Source: an uncultured Clostridium sp. | Lineage (GTDB): Bacteria > Bacillota > Clostridia > Lachnospirales > Lachnospiraceae | Assembly (NCBI RefSeq): GCF_900547735.1 | Contig: NZ_URHZ01000081.1 | Span: 1 to 23,656 of the forward strand | Direction: 5' to 3' | Length of the DNA stretch: 23,656 nucleotides | Shown: one piece after another, positions 8,094 through 15,512 of the stretch | Position numbering within the stretch: the first letter of the stretch is position 1 | How the letters are laid out: each line of letters starts with the position of its first letter | Translations under genes and position numbers: made by a program | Notes under the pieces: model-generated | What the model saw: the letters and a program-made list of their open reading frames with translations, nothing else | Told to the model about the DNA's origin: nothing | Databases searched by the model: none

Positions 8094-8903
8094 CTATTTT
8101 CTGTATATAGCCGGACACACATAAGTAAGCAGCTCATGATCTCTGGGAAGCAGCTCGGTATGGCCCACAAACAGATAGCCGCCCGGCTTCAGAGCCCGGT
8201 ATAAATTTTCTATTAATTTTTTGCGTGAGGCATCGTCAAAATAGATCATGACGTTGCGGCACAAAATCAGATCAAAGCGATCGATCCCTGCGTTGGGCCT
8301 CAGGAGATTCATCAACTGGAACCTGACCTTCTCCCTGAGCTGGGGAATGATTGTAAAATCGCCCCTCTCCTTGTCTTTCCTGCAGTACTTCTGCTGCCAG
8401 AACGGCGGTATCGCATCCAGCTCGCTGAGCGGATACCGTCCGTCTTTGGCCTTTCCTATCACGTTCTCCGAAAGATCCGTGCCGAGGATTTCAAAAGAAG
8501 GGAGCCATCCCCCTCCGTCGGTATAATTCTGAAGCAGCATCGCCAGCGTATAGCACTCCTCCCCGCTGGAGCAGCCGGCAGACCAGACCCTGAACGGGGC
8601 TTTTGCCGTTTCCGGCCGGATTTCCGGGAGTATCTTCTGTTCGAGAAATTCAAAATGTTTTGGTTCCCTCATAAAATATGTGTAGTTCGTAGTAAGGCGG
8701 TTCAACAACGTTGCCCTCATTCTTCCGGTTCTGTCCGCCTCCATCATGTCCATATATTGTTTCAGGGAGGTAACTCCCCTTTTTTCCATCTCCTGGCTCA
8801 TTCTGCACTCTGCAATGACCCTCTTTTTCGAAAGATCGATTCCATAGTGTTCATTCATATACTTGGTCAGGAGCTCAAACTCCTTACCCGTAAACCGTAT
8901 CAT
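8094..8903 (-). CDS. cheR: CheR receptor methyltransferase
   Basis: CheR transfers methyl groups from S-adenosylmethionine to receptor glutamates. The 269-residue product has the N-terminal helical domain (IRFTGKEFELL to TTNYTYFMREP) and the Rossmann-like methyltransferase domain. SAM-binding motifs are VWSAGCSSGEECYT, ILGTDLS and LILCRNVMIYF. The start at 8903 is chosen over a longer in-frame start because a perfect AGGAGGT stands eight bases before it. The start overlaps the 3' end of the upstream small CheW-like gene by 20 bases. Its partner esterase gene cheB follows immediately. Confidence 0.93.
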   Translation of the reverse strand: MIRFTGKEFELLTKYMNEHYGIDLSKKRVIAECRMSQEMEKRGVTSLKQYMDMMEADRTGRMRATLLNRLTTNYTYFMREPKHFEFLEQKILPEIRPETAKAPFRVWSAGCSSGEECYTLAMLLQNYTDGGGWLPSFEILGTDLSENVIGKAKDGRYPLSELDAIPPFWQQKYCRKDKERGDFTIIPQLREKVRFQLMNLLRPNAGIDRFDLILCRNVMIYFDDASRKKLIENLYRALKPGGYLFVGHTELLPRDHELLTYVCPAIYRK

Positions 8904-9192
8904 GCGGCTCACCTCCTGACAAATCATCTGCCAGCAGGCCGCAGAGACTGCCATCTTCCCCGACTACCAGTACGGCACACCCAAAATCATCCTTGTGCTG
9001 CGCTCCATCCAGATACTTCACTGCAATAAGCCGGTTATGGAAATAAACCATGCCCGCAATGCCGTCCGGCGCTCCCGGTACTTTAATAATCCGGGGGGCC
9101 GGCAGGATTCTCCCGATCTGTTCCATCAATACTTCCGCATAACCGCCGCCGGAATATAATTTAAGAATCTCTTTTTTCTCTTCTTCTTCCAT
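8884..9192 (-). CDS. Short CheW-like coupling protein
   Basis: A 102-residue protein that resembles part of a CheW domain. The segment VPGAPDGIAGMVYFHNRLIAVKYLD matches the CheW pattern VPxxPxxxxGxxxxRGxxxPVxxL, and FGCAVLVV ... CGLLADDL matches the following strands. It is shorter than usual CheW (about 140-170 residues) and begins with an acidic EEEEKKE segment. The start at 9192 has GGAGG about seven bases upstream; the longer frame to 9243 overlaps the preceding gene. It may be a trimmed adaptor acting with its neighbour (9207-9590), or a decaying duplicate. The call rests on motif resemblance only. Confidence 0.6.
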   Translation of the reverse strand: MEEEEKKEILKLYSGGGYAEVLMEQIGRILPAPRIIKVPGAPDGIAGMVYFHNRLIAVKYLDGAQHKDDFGCAVLVVGEDGSLCGLLADDLSGGEPHDTVYG

Positions 9193-9206
9193 CCTCACTG
9201 CCTCCG

Positions 9207-9590
9207 TCACAAAAATGGGCCGGGCTCTATGACAAACGCCCATGAATCCAGTCGTTCCATATATGCCGCTCTCTTAAGGCCGGAACTGTCCCTGCCCAGC
9301 GCCTCCTGTGGTATTTCTTTCAGGGCGGTGGGGTCAAGTTCAAAAATCCCCATGATTTCATCCACCCGGAACCCATAGAGAGTTTCCTCCCGGTTCAGGA
9401 GTATCATATATTTTCCACAGTTTCCGGTACGTCCTCCCCACAGACGGCACAGATCGAAGAGGCACACTTCACTGCCGCCGTAGATAACCCGGCCGCTGTC
9501 GTCTTTCCCCGGAAGAATATGTTTTACAAGCTCAAGAGGAATCAAAAAAAGAGCGGCTTCCAATTCAAAACACAAAAATGTTTTTTTCAT
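9207..9590 (-). CDS. Small CheW-like coupling protein
   Basis: A 127-residue protein with a CheW-like outline: the initial strand FLCFELEAALFLIPLELVKHIL, the central VCLFDLCRLWG and MILLNREETLYGFRVDEIMGIFELDP, which is typical of CheW and CheV. It lacks the clear RG loop and is shorter than the operon's main CheW. It lies directly after the first receptor gene and fourteen bases before the second small CheW-like gene. An adaptor role in this receptor's signalling complex is an inference from family and context. The ribosome site GAGGGG is four bases from the ATG. Confidence 0.7.
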   Translation of the reverse strand: MKKTFLCFELEAALFLIPLELVKHILPGKDDSGRVIYGGSEVCLFDLCRLWGGRTGNCGKYMILLNREETLYGFRVDEIMGIFELDPTALKEIPQEALGRDSSGLKRAAYMERLDSWAFVIEPGPFL

Positions 9591-9615
9591 AAAGCCCCTC
9601 CTCTTCTCAGTTTTT

Positions 9616-11298
9616 CTAATTTACTTTTAATTTAAATGTACTGACCAGGCTCTTAAGCGTCTCCGCCTGACCTGAAAGCTCTTCACTGGCTGCGGCGCTT
9701 TCCTCAGCCGTTGCCGAATTGCTCTGCACAATATTGGATATCTGTGTAATATTCCGCGTGATTTGCTCCACCGATTCGGCCTGTTCCGATGTTGCATCGG
9801 AGATGCTCCCGACTGCAGACACGATTTCTTTTACGCCGCTCACAACGTTCTGCAGTGACCCGGCCGTCTCATTTGCAATGACAAGACCATTCTCAACCGC
9901 CCTGAGAGATTCGTCAACCAGCTCGGATGTATCCCTTGTCGCCTCTTTGCTCTTGGCGGAAAGCTGCTGCACCTCATCCGCAATGACGGCAAATCCTTTG
10001 CCGCTGGCTCCGGCCCTGGCCGCCTCCACTTTGGCATTTAACGCAAGAATATTGGTCTGGGATGTGATCTCTTCAATCGTATCTATGATTCTCTTAATTC
10101 TGGTGGAACTGTCGCTGATATCATCCATAGCGGACAGCATCCGCTTCATTCTCCCGTTGCTCTCCTCCATTTCCCGTCCAACCGCTCCCGCCTTTTTACT
10201 GGCGTTTGAAGCGTCATATGCATTGCTTCCAATCTTATCTGCAAGGCTGCTTATCGTATCAGCCAGTGTTTCTATTGTAGTTGCCTGCTCAGACGAGCCG
10301 ACCGCAAGCGCCTGCGCGCCGTAAGAAACCTGCTCCGCGCCTCCTGCAACCTGTTCCGACGAACTGTTAATCTGTTTTACCGTGTTGCTCAAATCCGCTA
10401 TTGTCTGCTGAATCGAGGTCAGCAGCGGATAGAATTCTCCCACATAATTCTCCCTGCCCCGGCTTACGATATCGAAATTCCCTTCCGACACCTGCCCAAG
10501 AAGGTAAGTCAAATCGTTGATCAGGAAGGAAAACCGCGAGATCGTAACTCTCATACTCTCGGCCAGGCCTCCCATCTCGTCCTCCGACCGATAGGTAACC
10601 GATACCTCTTTCAGGTTTCCCTCTGCTATATGTTCAGCCGCCTTTTCAAGCTCAGAGATCGGGCGGGTGATGCTGTGCGTGATATAAAATGCAAAGGCAA
10701 CGCTGATGCCGACGCTGAGTCCTCCCAGAAGAACCAGGATGATGATGGAATTCTGCTGCGCATTCCTCACCTCCGTGATCAGGTTCACTCCCGTTTCATC
10801 GGTGTAACTGCTGATGTTATCCAGCTCTTCCCGGATTTTCGTATTTGTCGCCCTGGTGTTGTCCTCCTTATACTTAAGGGCTTCCTGGTTCCGAAACTGT
10901 ACAGCCATATCAAGTACTTCGGCATCTATTGGATACACCGACTCAAGATGTTCCGCCAAAGTCTCTATCATCTGCTTATCGCCTGTAAAATGCTCCTTTA
11001 TCGTAAGCAGTTCATTCTCAATATTCTTCTGTGCCGCGCTGACATCGCTGATGGAAGTTTCCATTATATCCATATCATCATATGCAATAGTGCGGTAAAC
11101 CGATTTCTGCATTGATTCGAAGTTGGCTCTTATGGAACTGACGGACCTCCTCACGGTAAAGGGACCTTCGTAGAACGTTTCCATCTTCTCCCCCACCCTG
11201 ACAATATTTGCCACGCTGACCACGCTGCCCAGTATCAGCAACAGCATAATAATTATGTATGATATCGCCAGTTTCTTCCCTACCTTAAAGTTCTTCAT
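9616..11298 (-). CDS. Methyl-accepting chemotaxis receptor 2, first gene of operon
   Basis: A 560-residue chemoreceptor with membrane helices at about 11-32 and 184-206. The roughly 150-residue extracellular helical sensor between them has no recognised ligand motif. A HAMP domain (about 207-260) and a second HAMP-like block (about 262-305, SEGNFDIVSRGRENYVGEF) follow. The signalling hairpin is ITSQTNILALNAKVEAARAG (411-430), with Lys where most receptors have a small residue (NAA or NAS). The C-terminal EESAAASEELSGQAETLKSL helix resembles that of the other receptor in the operon. The ATG at 11298 is chosen because GGGAGGAAC lies seven bases before it; a start at 11364 would add 22 unrelated residues. 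It is preceded by the likely operon promoter. Confidence 0.92.
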   Translation of the reverse strand: MKNFKVGKKLAISYIIIMLLLILGSVVSVANIVRVGEKMETFYEGPFTVRRSVSSIRANFESMQKSVYRTIAYDDMDIMETSISDVSAAQKNIENELLTIKEHFTGDKQMIETLAEHLESVYPIDAEVLDMAVQFRNQEALKYKEDNTRATNTKIREELDNISSYTDETGVNLITEVRNAQQNSIIILVLLGGLSVGISVAFAFYITHSITRPISELEKAAEHIAEGNLKEVSVTYRSEDEMGGLAESMRVTISRFSFLINDLTYLLGQVSEGNFDIVSRGRENYVGEFYPLLTSIQQTIADLSNTVKQINSSSEQVAGGAEQVSYGAQALAVGSSEQATTIETLADTISSLADKIGSNAYDASNASKKAGAVGREMEESNGRMKRMLSAMDDISDSSTRIKRIIDTIEEITSQTNILALNAKVEAARAGASGKGFAVIADEVQQLSAKSKEATRDTSELVDESLRAVENGLVIANETAGSLQNVVSGVKEIVSAVGSISDATSEQAESVEQITRNITQISNIVQSNSATAEESAAASEELSGQAETLKSLVSTFKLKVN

Positions 11299-11390
11299 CC
11301 CCAGTTCCTCCCGGTACATTCTCCTGCAGCTTAGGGCAACGTCCTTTGACTGTAAGATTCTCATTTTTCGGCTTCACAGCCCCTCGTTCT

Positions 11391-11419
11391 ATCTTACAAT
11401 AAATGGGATCTTACTTCAA
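11391..11419 (-). promoter_or_regulatory. Probable SigA promoter of the chemotaxis operon
   Basis: On the minus strand, TTGAAG (11414-11419) and TAAGAT (11391-11396) are separated by 17 bases, a fair match to a SigA-type promoter. It would give a leader of about 85 bases before the first receptor gene. No convincing flagellar-type (SigD) promoter was found here. Confidence 0.4.
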
Positions 11420-11573
11420 GCTGATTCTCTGCTTTTTGCCCTAAAATCGAACCGATTTTCTTAATTTTTTGTGCAATTGCTAAAAATTTCCTGGAAGGTC
11501 CGTATATTTTTCACCTCTCCGGACAATAATAAGCAAAACGGAGAAATCCGCATACAGGAAAGGATGGTAGAAT

Positions 11574-11777
11574 ATGCAGAAAACTATAAATGTAATTGCT
11601 CTCACCATAGCCATTATTGGTGCAATCAACTGGGGACTGATCGGGTTCTTTAACTTTAACCTCGTTTCCTATCTCTTTGGTTCCGCTTCCATGCTGTCCA
11701 AAGTCATTTACGCCCTGGTGGGAATCTGCGGATTATATCTCATCGGCTTCTACGGCCCTGTGACACAGGAGAAATAA
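11574..11777 (+). CDS. DUF378 family small membrane protein
   Basis: A 67-residue protein with two hydrophobic helices (about 5-27 and 40-61). It carries the family pattern IGAINWGLIGFFNFNLV ... LVGICGLYLI, which identifies DUF378 (YuzA-like). Function is unknown. The ribosome site AGGAAAGGATGG precedes the ATG. It is divergent from the chemotaxis operon. A hairpin about 35 bases after its stop suggests it is transcribed alone. No clear promoter was recognised. Confidence 0.85.
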   Translation: MQKTINVIALTIAIIGAINWGLIGFFNFNLVSYLFGSASMLSKVIYALVGICGLYLIGFYGPVTQEK

Positions 11778-11811
11778 TCCCCCAGTTATCTACAACTTTG
11801 AATCCGATAAA

Positions 11812-11866
11812 GAGAGCCTGGTCGACAGTTTTTTAATCATCTGACGACTGGGCTCTCATATTTTAA
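11812..11866 (+). terminator. Hairpin after the DUF378 gene
   Basis: GAGAGCC-TG-GTCG (11812-11824) pairs with CGAC-TG-GGCTCTC (11845-11857) as a 13-bp stem with two G-U wobbles, and three more pairs lie inside an A-A mismatch. The 3' side is T-rich (ATATTTT) but not a pure T run. It is probably the terminator of the small gene and marks the left limit of the AT-rich cassette. Confidence 0.55.
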
Positions 11867-11892
11867 ATCTATTATTTCCTTAAATGTAAATT

Positions 11893-11922
11893 TTGGTATA
11901 GATTACTTTTATAGTCTATATA
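11893..11922 (+). promoter_or_regulatory. MerR-type promoter and operator of the regulator gene
   Basis: TTGGTA (11893-11898) and TATATA (11917-11922) are separated by 18 bases. A dyad with arms TATAGA (11897-11902) and TCTATA (11915-11920) fills the spacer. A second dyad of the same 24-base length and register lies before the hydrolase gene at 12985-13014. A long spacer holding a dyad is the hallmark of MerR-family promoters, so autoregulation by the following gene is likely. Confidence 0.55.
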
Positions 11923-12024
11923 AAACAGCAAACTCAAAAACAAGTGATATTCATATAGAAATATGATATACTAAATAGGATTCTGCTTACATATCAAGAA
12001 CGAATATCTGAGAAAGGAACTGAA

Positions 12025-12876
12025 TTGACAAACCATTATACAATCTCCGAAGTGGCAACCCTGTTTAACATATCAAAACAGACTGTACGCTATTATGATA
12101 AAATTGGTCTTGTTAAGCCGGCTGTCCACCAAGAAGGCTCAAATTACAGACTATACAGCCAAAATGAATTAAATCAATTCGCCCTAATAAGAGAATTAAA
12201 AGCGTCCGGTCTGTCTCTTTCAGAAATAAAAGCTTACTGTGATGAAAAAGATATTACTAAGCTAGAATGCCTTTTAAAAAAGAATAAAAAGAACCTGGAA
12301 GAACAAATTTTCATATTAAACCGGCAAAAAAACAATACAGACTTCTATATAAAAGCTTTAAGCCAGGCAAAACGAGTATATCAAAAAAATAAATATGAAA
12401 TAAAAACGGTCAAAAAGCGCTGTGTTTATTTTCTTAACATCAGCTTTGTAACCGATGATTTAAGAGAATATATCGAACTTCTTCATCGTTCCTACAGTGC
12501 TGCATATTCAGGAAAATTGCCAAGAGAACATGGCCATGTAGTTCTCTTTATCGAGCCTGAGCATTTGAATAAGCGAGAATTCAAAACATATACCGGGATT
12601 GGGTTGCTTTTTGACAAAATATATCAGGATAAAAAGTCGAAAATTATTGAAGAAGGGCTATATGCGACCACGATTCATATTGGAGATTATAAAAAAATTC
12701 ATCAGACCTATAAAAAGCTATGCCAGTATATTTACAATGAGGGTTATGTGATTACCGGCAGTTCAACTGAAATCTCAGTAACCAACATTACTTTTACGAC
12801 TAACCCAAATGAATTTATCACAGAAATTCAAATTCCTGTTCGAAAAAACATACAGAATGAAAATCAGGGCAGATAA
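12025..12876 (+). CDS. MerR-family transcriptional regulator with GyrI-like effector domain
   Basis: A 283-residue regulator. The N-terminus is a MerR winged helix (TISEVATLFNISKQTVRYYDKIGLVKP, then NYRLYSQNELNQFALI). It is followed by a dimerisation helix (about 75-120) and a C-terminal domain (about 130-275) of the GyrI/BmrR effector-binding type, with FIEPEHL and a TIHIGDYKKIHQTYKKL helix. The start is TTG at 12025, chosen because AAAGGA lies six bases upstream and no in-frame ATG is near. It is likely to control itself and the downstream hydrolase-transporter pair through two matching dyads. The inducer is unknown. The gene is visibly more AT-rich than the flanking operons. Confidence 0.88.
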   Translation: MTNHYTISEVATLFNISKQTVRYYDKIGLVKPAVHQEGSNYRLYSQNELNQFALIRELKASGLSLSEIKAYCDEKDITKLECLLKKNKKNLEEQIFILNRQKNNTDFYIKALSQAKRVYQKNKYEIKTVKKRCVYFLNISFVTDDLREYIELLHRSYSAAYSGKLPREHGHVVLFIEPEHLNKREFKTYTGIGLLFDKIYQDKKSKIIEEGLYATTIHIGDYKKIHQTYKKLCQYIYNEGYVITGSSTEISVTNITFTTNPNEFITEIQIPVRKNIQNENQGR

Positions 12877-12943
12877 TTAACACCGTGTTTTCTCGGGTTT
12901 AATTATCTCCCCTGATTTTCTTTAATTCTTTTTATCATTTTTT
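12859..12943 (+). terminator. Long-stem terminator overlapping the MerR gene end
   Basis: Two 22-base arms (12859-12880 and 12899-12920) are complementary with one mismatch, around an 18-base loop. T-rich sequence follows. The left arm contains the last codons and the TAA stop of the regulator gene. The hairpin should separate the regulator transcript from the hydrolase-transporter unit. Confidence 0.8.
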
Positions 12944-12984
12944 ATGATCTCCCTTAAGCACATTCTCACCGTATTAATTTAGTT

Positions 12985-13014
12985 TTTACATAGAAAGTGT
13001 ATACCTACTATAAC
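12985..13014 (+). promoter_or_regulatory. MerR-type promoter and operator of the hydrolase-transporter unit
   Basis: TTTACA (12985-12990) and TATAAC (13009-13014) have an 18-base spacer. A dyad at 12989-13012 (CATAGA ... CTATA, 8 of 11 pairs in the ATAG/CTAT core) covers it. It starts at the fifth base of the -35 hexamer, exactly as in the promoter of the regulator gene at 11893-11922. The predicted leader to the hydrolase ATG is about 130 bases. Confidence 0.55.
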
Positions 13015-13149
13015 GTTTTCCCATTGCTATTAAAGGGAATTCCTTTCAGTTGTTTGAAAAGTATATCTTGAACGTGTAGCTGGAATATCGATTATACTTC
13101 AATCACAGCAGTAAAAGCCAAAGAGAAAAGGTTAAAAAGGAGAGAAAAC

Positions 13150-14064
13150 ATGAACAGAAACTTGAATATTTCATTATTACAAATGCCGGTACTTCCAGCA
13201 GACGAAGCACTAATTTACTTAAAAAAAGCAGTTGAAACTCTAATGGCCAATTATATAAAACCTGAAATTGTAATTGGTGCAGAATTTGGCCTCGCGTTAA
13301 AGCCAGAACTGATACCTGGTAAATTAACCGAATATTTTAGTGCGATTGCAAAGGAGCATGGTATTTATTTTATTCCCTGCACGATGGCAGAAGCGGCCCC
13401 CGAACTTCCCGATGGAAAATTCTATAATACTTGCTGTGTCTTTGGTCCTGATGGAAGCATTGTAGCAAAATATAGAAAACAGGTGCCGTTCCGTCCGGCT
13501 GAAAAATCGGTTGCAGGGGATAAACAATACTGTATCTTTGAAATACCTGAAAAAAACGCCAAAATTGGCCTCATAATTTGTTATGACCAATTCTTTCCTG
13601 AAATTTCGAGAACCTTGTCATTGATGGGAGCAGAAATAATATTGTGTCCTGCACTGGAACCAATGGAATTTCACTATATACCCGATATTATTCCCAGAGT
13701 CAGAGCCTTAGAAAATGAGTGTTATTTCGTATGGACATGTAGTACTGGTATTGGGCCTAAAATTACATATTGTGGCGGTTCAATTATTGCAGGCCCCGAA
13801 GGAGAGGTGGTATATAAATGCGGTGAACAGCCTGCTCTTGTAACAAAAACAATTGATTTGGATGCTGTGACCAGAAAGCGATATGCGGGTATTGATCAGC
13901 ATTTAAATTCCATGAGGACTTTTCATATAGATTATCCATTCGCAGGAAAAGTAGAGACTGCTCCTATATTTGACCAAATGCCTCCTCTTCCTCAAACGAC
14001 AGAAGCATTTCAAAAACGGCTGATGGATATGGGAATAGGCACTTTTCATAGTGTAGAAGGGTAA
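13150..14064 (+). CDS. Nitrilase-superfamily carbon-nitrogen hydrolase
   Basis: A 304-residue cytoplasmic hydrolase that would cleave a non-peptide C-N bond (amide, carbamoyl or nitrile). The superfamily triad is visible: E45 (IGAEFGL), K110 (KYRKQVPF) and C144 (LIICYDQFFPE), at normal spacing. The conserved block after the Cys (EISRTLSLMGAEIIL) is also present. The substrate cannot be assigned from sequence. AAGGAGAG lies before the ATG. The transporter gene starts 20 bases after its stop, so import and hydrolysis of one compound is a reasonable inference. The base composition is AT-rich. Confidence 0.9.
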   Translation: MNRNLNISLLQMPVLPADEALIYLKKAVETLMANYIKPEIVIGAEFGLALKPELIPGKLTEYFSAIAKEHGIYFIPCTMAEAAPELPDGKFYNTCCVFGPDGSIVAKYRKQVPFRPAEKSVAGDKQYCIFEIPEKNAKIGLIICYDQFFPEISRTLSLMGAEIILCPALEPMEFHYIPDIIPRVRALENECYFVWTCSTGIGPKITYCGGSIIAGPEGEVVYKCGEQPALVTKTIDLDAVTRKRYAGIDQHLNSMRTFHIDYPFAGKVETAPIFDQMPPLPQTTEAFQKRLMDMGIGTFHSVEG

Positions 14065-14084
14065 AAAGAAAAGGGGGAACAACA

Positions 14085-15419
14085 ATGATGAATCAACAGA
14101 AATCTATTAATAATAACAAAAATGAATGTCATCCTATAGTATCAAGTTTTAAATTTGTAGTATATTCCTGTTTTGGACTAATCATGTTTTTTTGCGAGTT
14201 TACTCTTAATGGTTCAAAAGCAATTCCCATTCAACATATAGTGAACTTTGTAAATCTTACTTTTAAACCATTCATTCCCTATTATTCATTATTTTTTGTT
14301 ATATTAGGTGCCGTGTTGCCCATTGTTAATAAAACTTACCGTTGTTCTACATTTAATTTCGTATTTACGGGACTTAAAGTAGCGGGAGCCATCCTAGGAA
14401 TAATGGCTGTTTTCAAAATTGGTCCCTCACTTTTTCTGGAGGATAACTATCTTCCATTTCTTTATGAGGACTTGGTTATGTCAATAACGGTTCTAATTCA
14501 GGTCTCTGGGTTTGGTTTTGTTTTTCTAATGAATTTCGGACTGGCTGAATTTTTAGGGACACTTATGCACAAATTGATGCGGACTTTTTTCAAAACACCG
14601 GGTGAAAGTTCTGTAGATGCCATAGTATCTTTTACGAGTGGCTATACAATGGCTATGATGGTGACAAACAGTTTTTATAAGAAAGGGATATATACCGCTC
14701 GTGAAAGTGCGATTATAGCTACAGGTTTTTCCACAGTAGCCGTATCATTCCTGCTTATAGTTTCAAAAGTATTAGGGCTCTCCGAATATTGGAATCTGTA
14801 TTTTATGTCCTGCCTTTTCGTTACTTTTGCAGTTACTGCTGTAACGGCAAGAATTTATCCAATTACAAAAATTCCCGATACTTATTACAGCAGTCGAGCA
14901 GAACAGCCTGAATTAGAAGAAGGGAATGTATTCCTTCGTGCATGGCACCAGGGAATAAAAACAGCGGGAGAAGCAAAACCGTTGAGTACTTATTTTAAAG
15001 AATATTTTTTGAATGATGCCGTAAAAATGGTTTCCTCTGTCTCCGCAAGTATCCTGTCTATAGGCCTGCTTGGCATTATTCTCGCAAATATGACCCCATT
15101 GTTTGACATCATCGGTTACCTTTTTTATCCTTTTATGTTGATTATGCAAATACCAGAACCTTTATTGGCGGCGAAGGCAGCAGCTATTGAAATAGCTGAA
15201 ATGTTTTTACCTGCTATGCTGGTTGTTCAGGCATCTCTTATTACAAAATTCACTATTGCAGTTACAAGCGTGTCGGCAGTATTATTCTTTTCTGCCTCCA
15301 TCCCCTCACTTATGGCAACGGAGATTCCAATTAAATTAAAGGATATAATACTTATTTGGTTAGAAAGAACAGTACTATCAATTATATTAGCTTCGGTAAT
15401 TGCACATATCTTTTTTTAA
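14085..15419 (+). CDS. YjiH-like transporter with nucleoside-recognition (Gate) domain
   Basis: A 444-residue integral membrane protein with about ten hydrophobic segments. Two related halves are suggested by the Gate-type blocks FTSGYTMAMMVTNSFYKKG (about 185-205) and the later EPLLAAKAAAIEIAEMFLP stretch (about 358-376). The nearest recognised group is the YjiH/nucleoside-recognition domain proteins, presumed transporters of unresolved substrate. The start has AGGGGG seven bases upstream; a second ATG follows at once. Co-transcription with the hydrolase (20-base gap) suggests it moves that enzyme's substrate or product. A strong bidirectional terminator follows. Family assignment is from overall resemblance, not a catalytic motif. 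Confidence 0.75.
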   Translation: MMNQQKSINNNKNECHPIVSSFKFVVYSCFGLIMFFCEFTLNGSKAIPIQHIVNFVNLTFKPFIPYYSLFFVILGAVLPIVNKTYRCSTFNFVFTGLKVAGAILGIMAVFKIGPSLFLEDNYLPFLYEDLVMSITVLIQVSGFGFVFLMNFGLAEFLGTLMHKLMRTFFKTPGESSVDAIVSFTSGYTMAMMVTNSFYKKGIYTARESAIIATGFSTVAVSFLLIVSKVLGLSEYWNLYFMSCLFVTFAVTAVTARIYPITKIPDTYYSSRAEQPELEEGNVFLRAWHQGIKTAGEAKPLSTYFKEYFLNDAVKMVSSVSASILSIGLLGIILANMTPLFDIIGYLFYPFMLIMQIPEPLLAAKAAAIEIAEMFLPAMLVVQASLITKFTIAVTSVSAVLFFSASIPSLMATEIPIKLKDIILIWLERTVLSIILASVIAHIFF

Positions 15420-15444
15420 ATTATTCACTGAATCAAACAACAGT

Positions 15445-15495
15445 AAAAAGAAAGCAGTTCCAGGCCATGTATCTGAAAACTGCTTTCTTTTTTAT
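15445..15495. terminator. Bidirectional terminator between convergent genes
   Basis: AAAAAGAAAGCAGTT (15445-15459) pairs perfectly with the arm at 15478-15492, leaving an 18-base loop, and a T run follows on each strand. It lies between the plus-strand transporter stop and the minus-strand dehydrogenase stop, so it can end both transcripts. Confidence 0.9.
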
Positions 15496-15512
15496 CTAAC
15501 GTTATTTATCCT

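Noticed and set aside
11299..11364. Longer start for receptor 2
   Set aside because: The extra 22 residues do not look like a receptor N-terminus, and the ATG at 11298 has a far better ribosome site.
11365..11396. Flagellar-type (SigD) promoter before receptor 2, from GCCGAAAA on the minus strand
   Set aside because: The -10-like match is good, but the nearest TAAG lies 20 bases upstream and not the usual 15-16, and the element would overlap the better SigA candidate.
11420..11573. Cyclic di-GMP riboswitch upstream of the chemotaxis operon
   Set aside because: It was looked for because of the GGDEF gene, but no GEMM-like conserved core was recognised.
13068..13098. Second promoter before the hydrolase gene (TTGAAC and TATACT)
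   Set aside because: The spacer is 19 bases and there is no matching dyad; the upstream MerR-type promoter explains the gene better.
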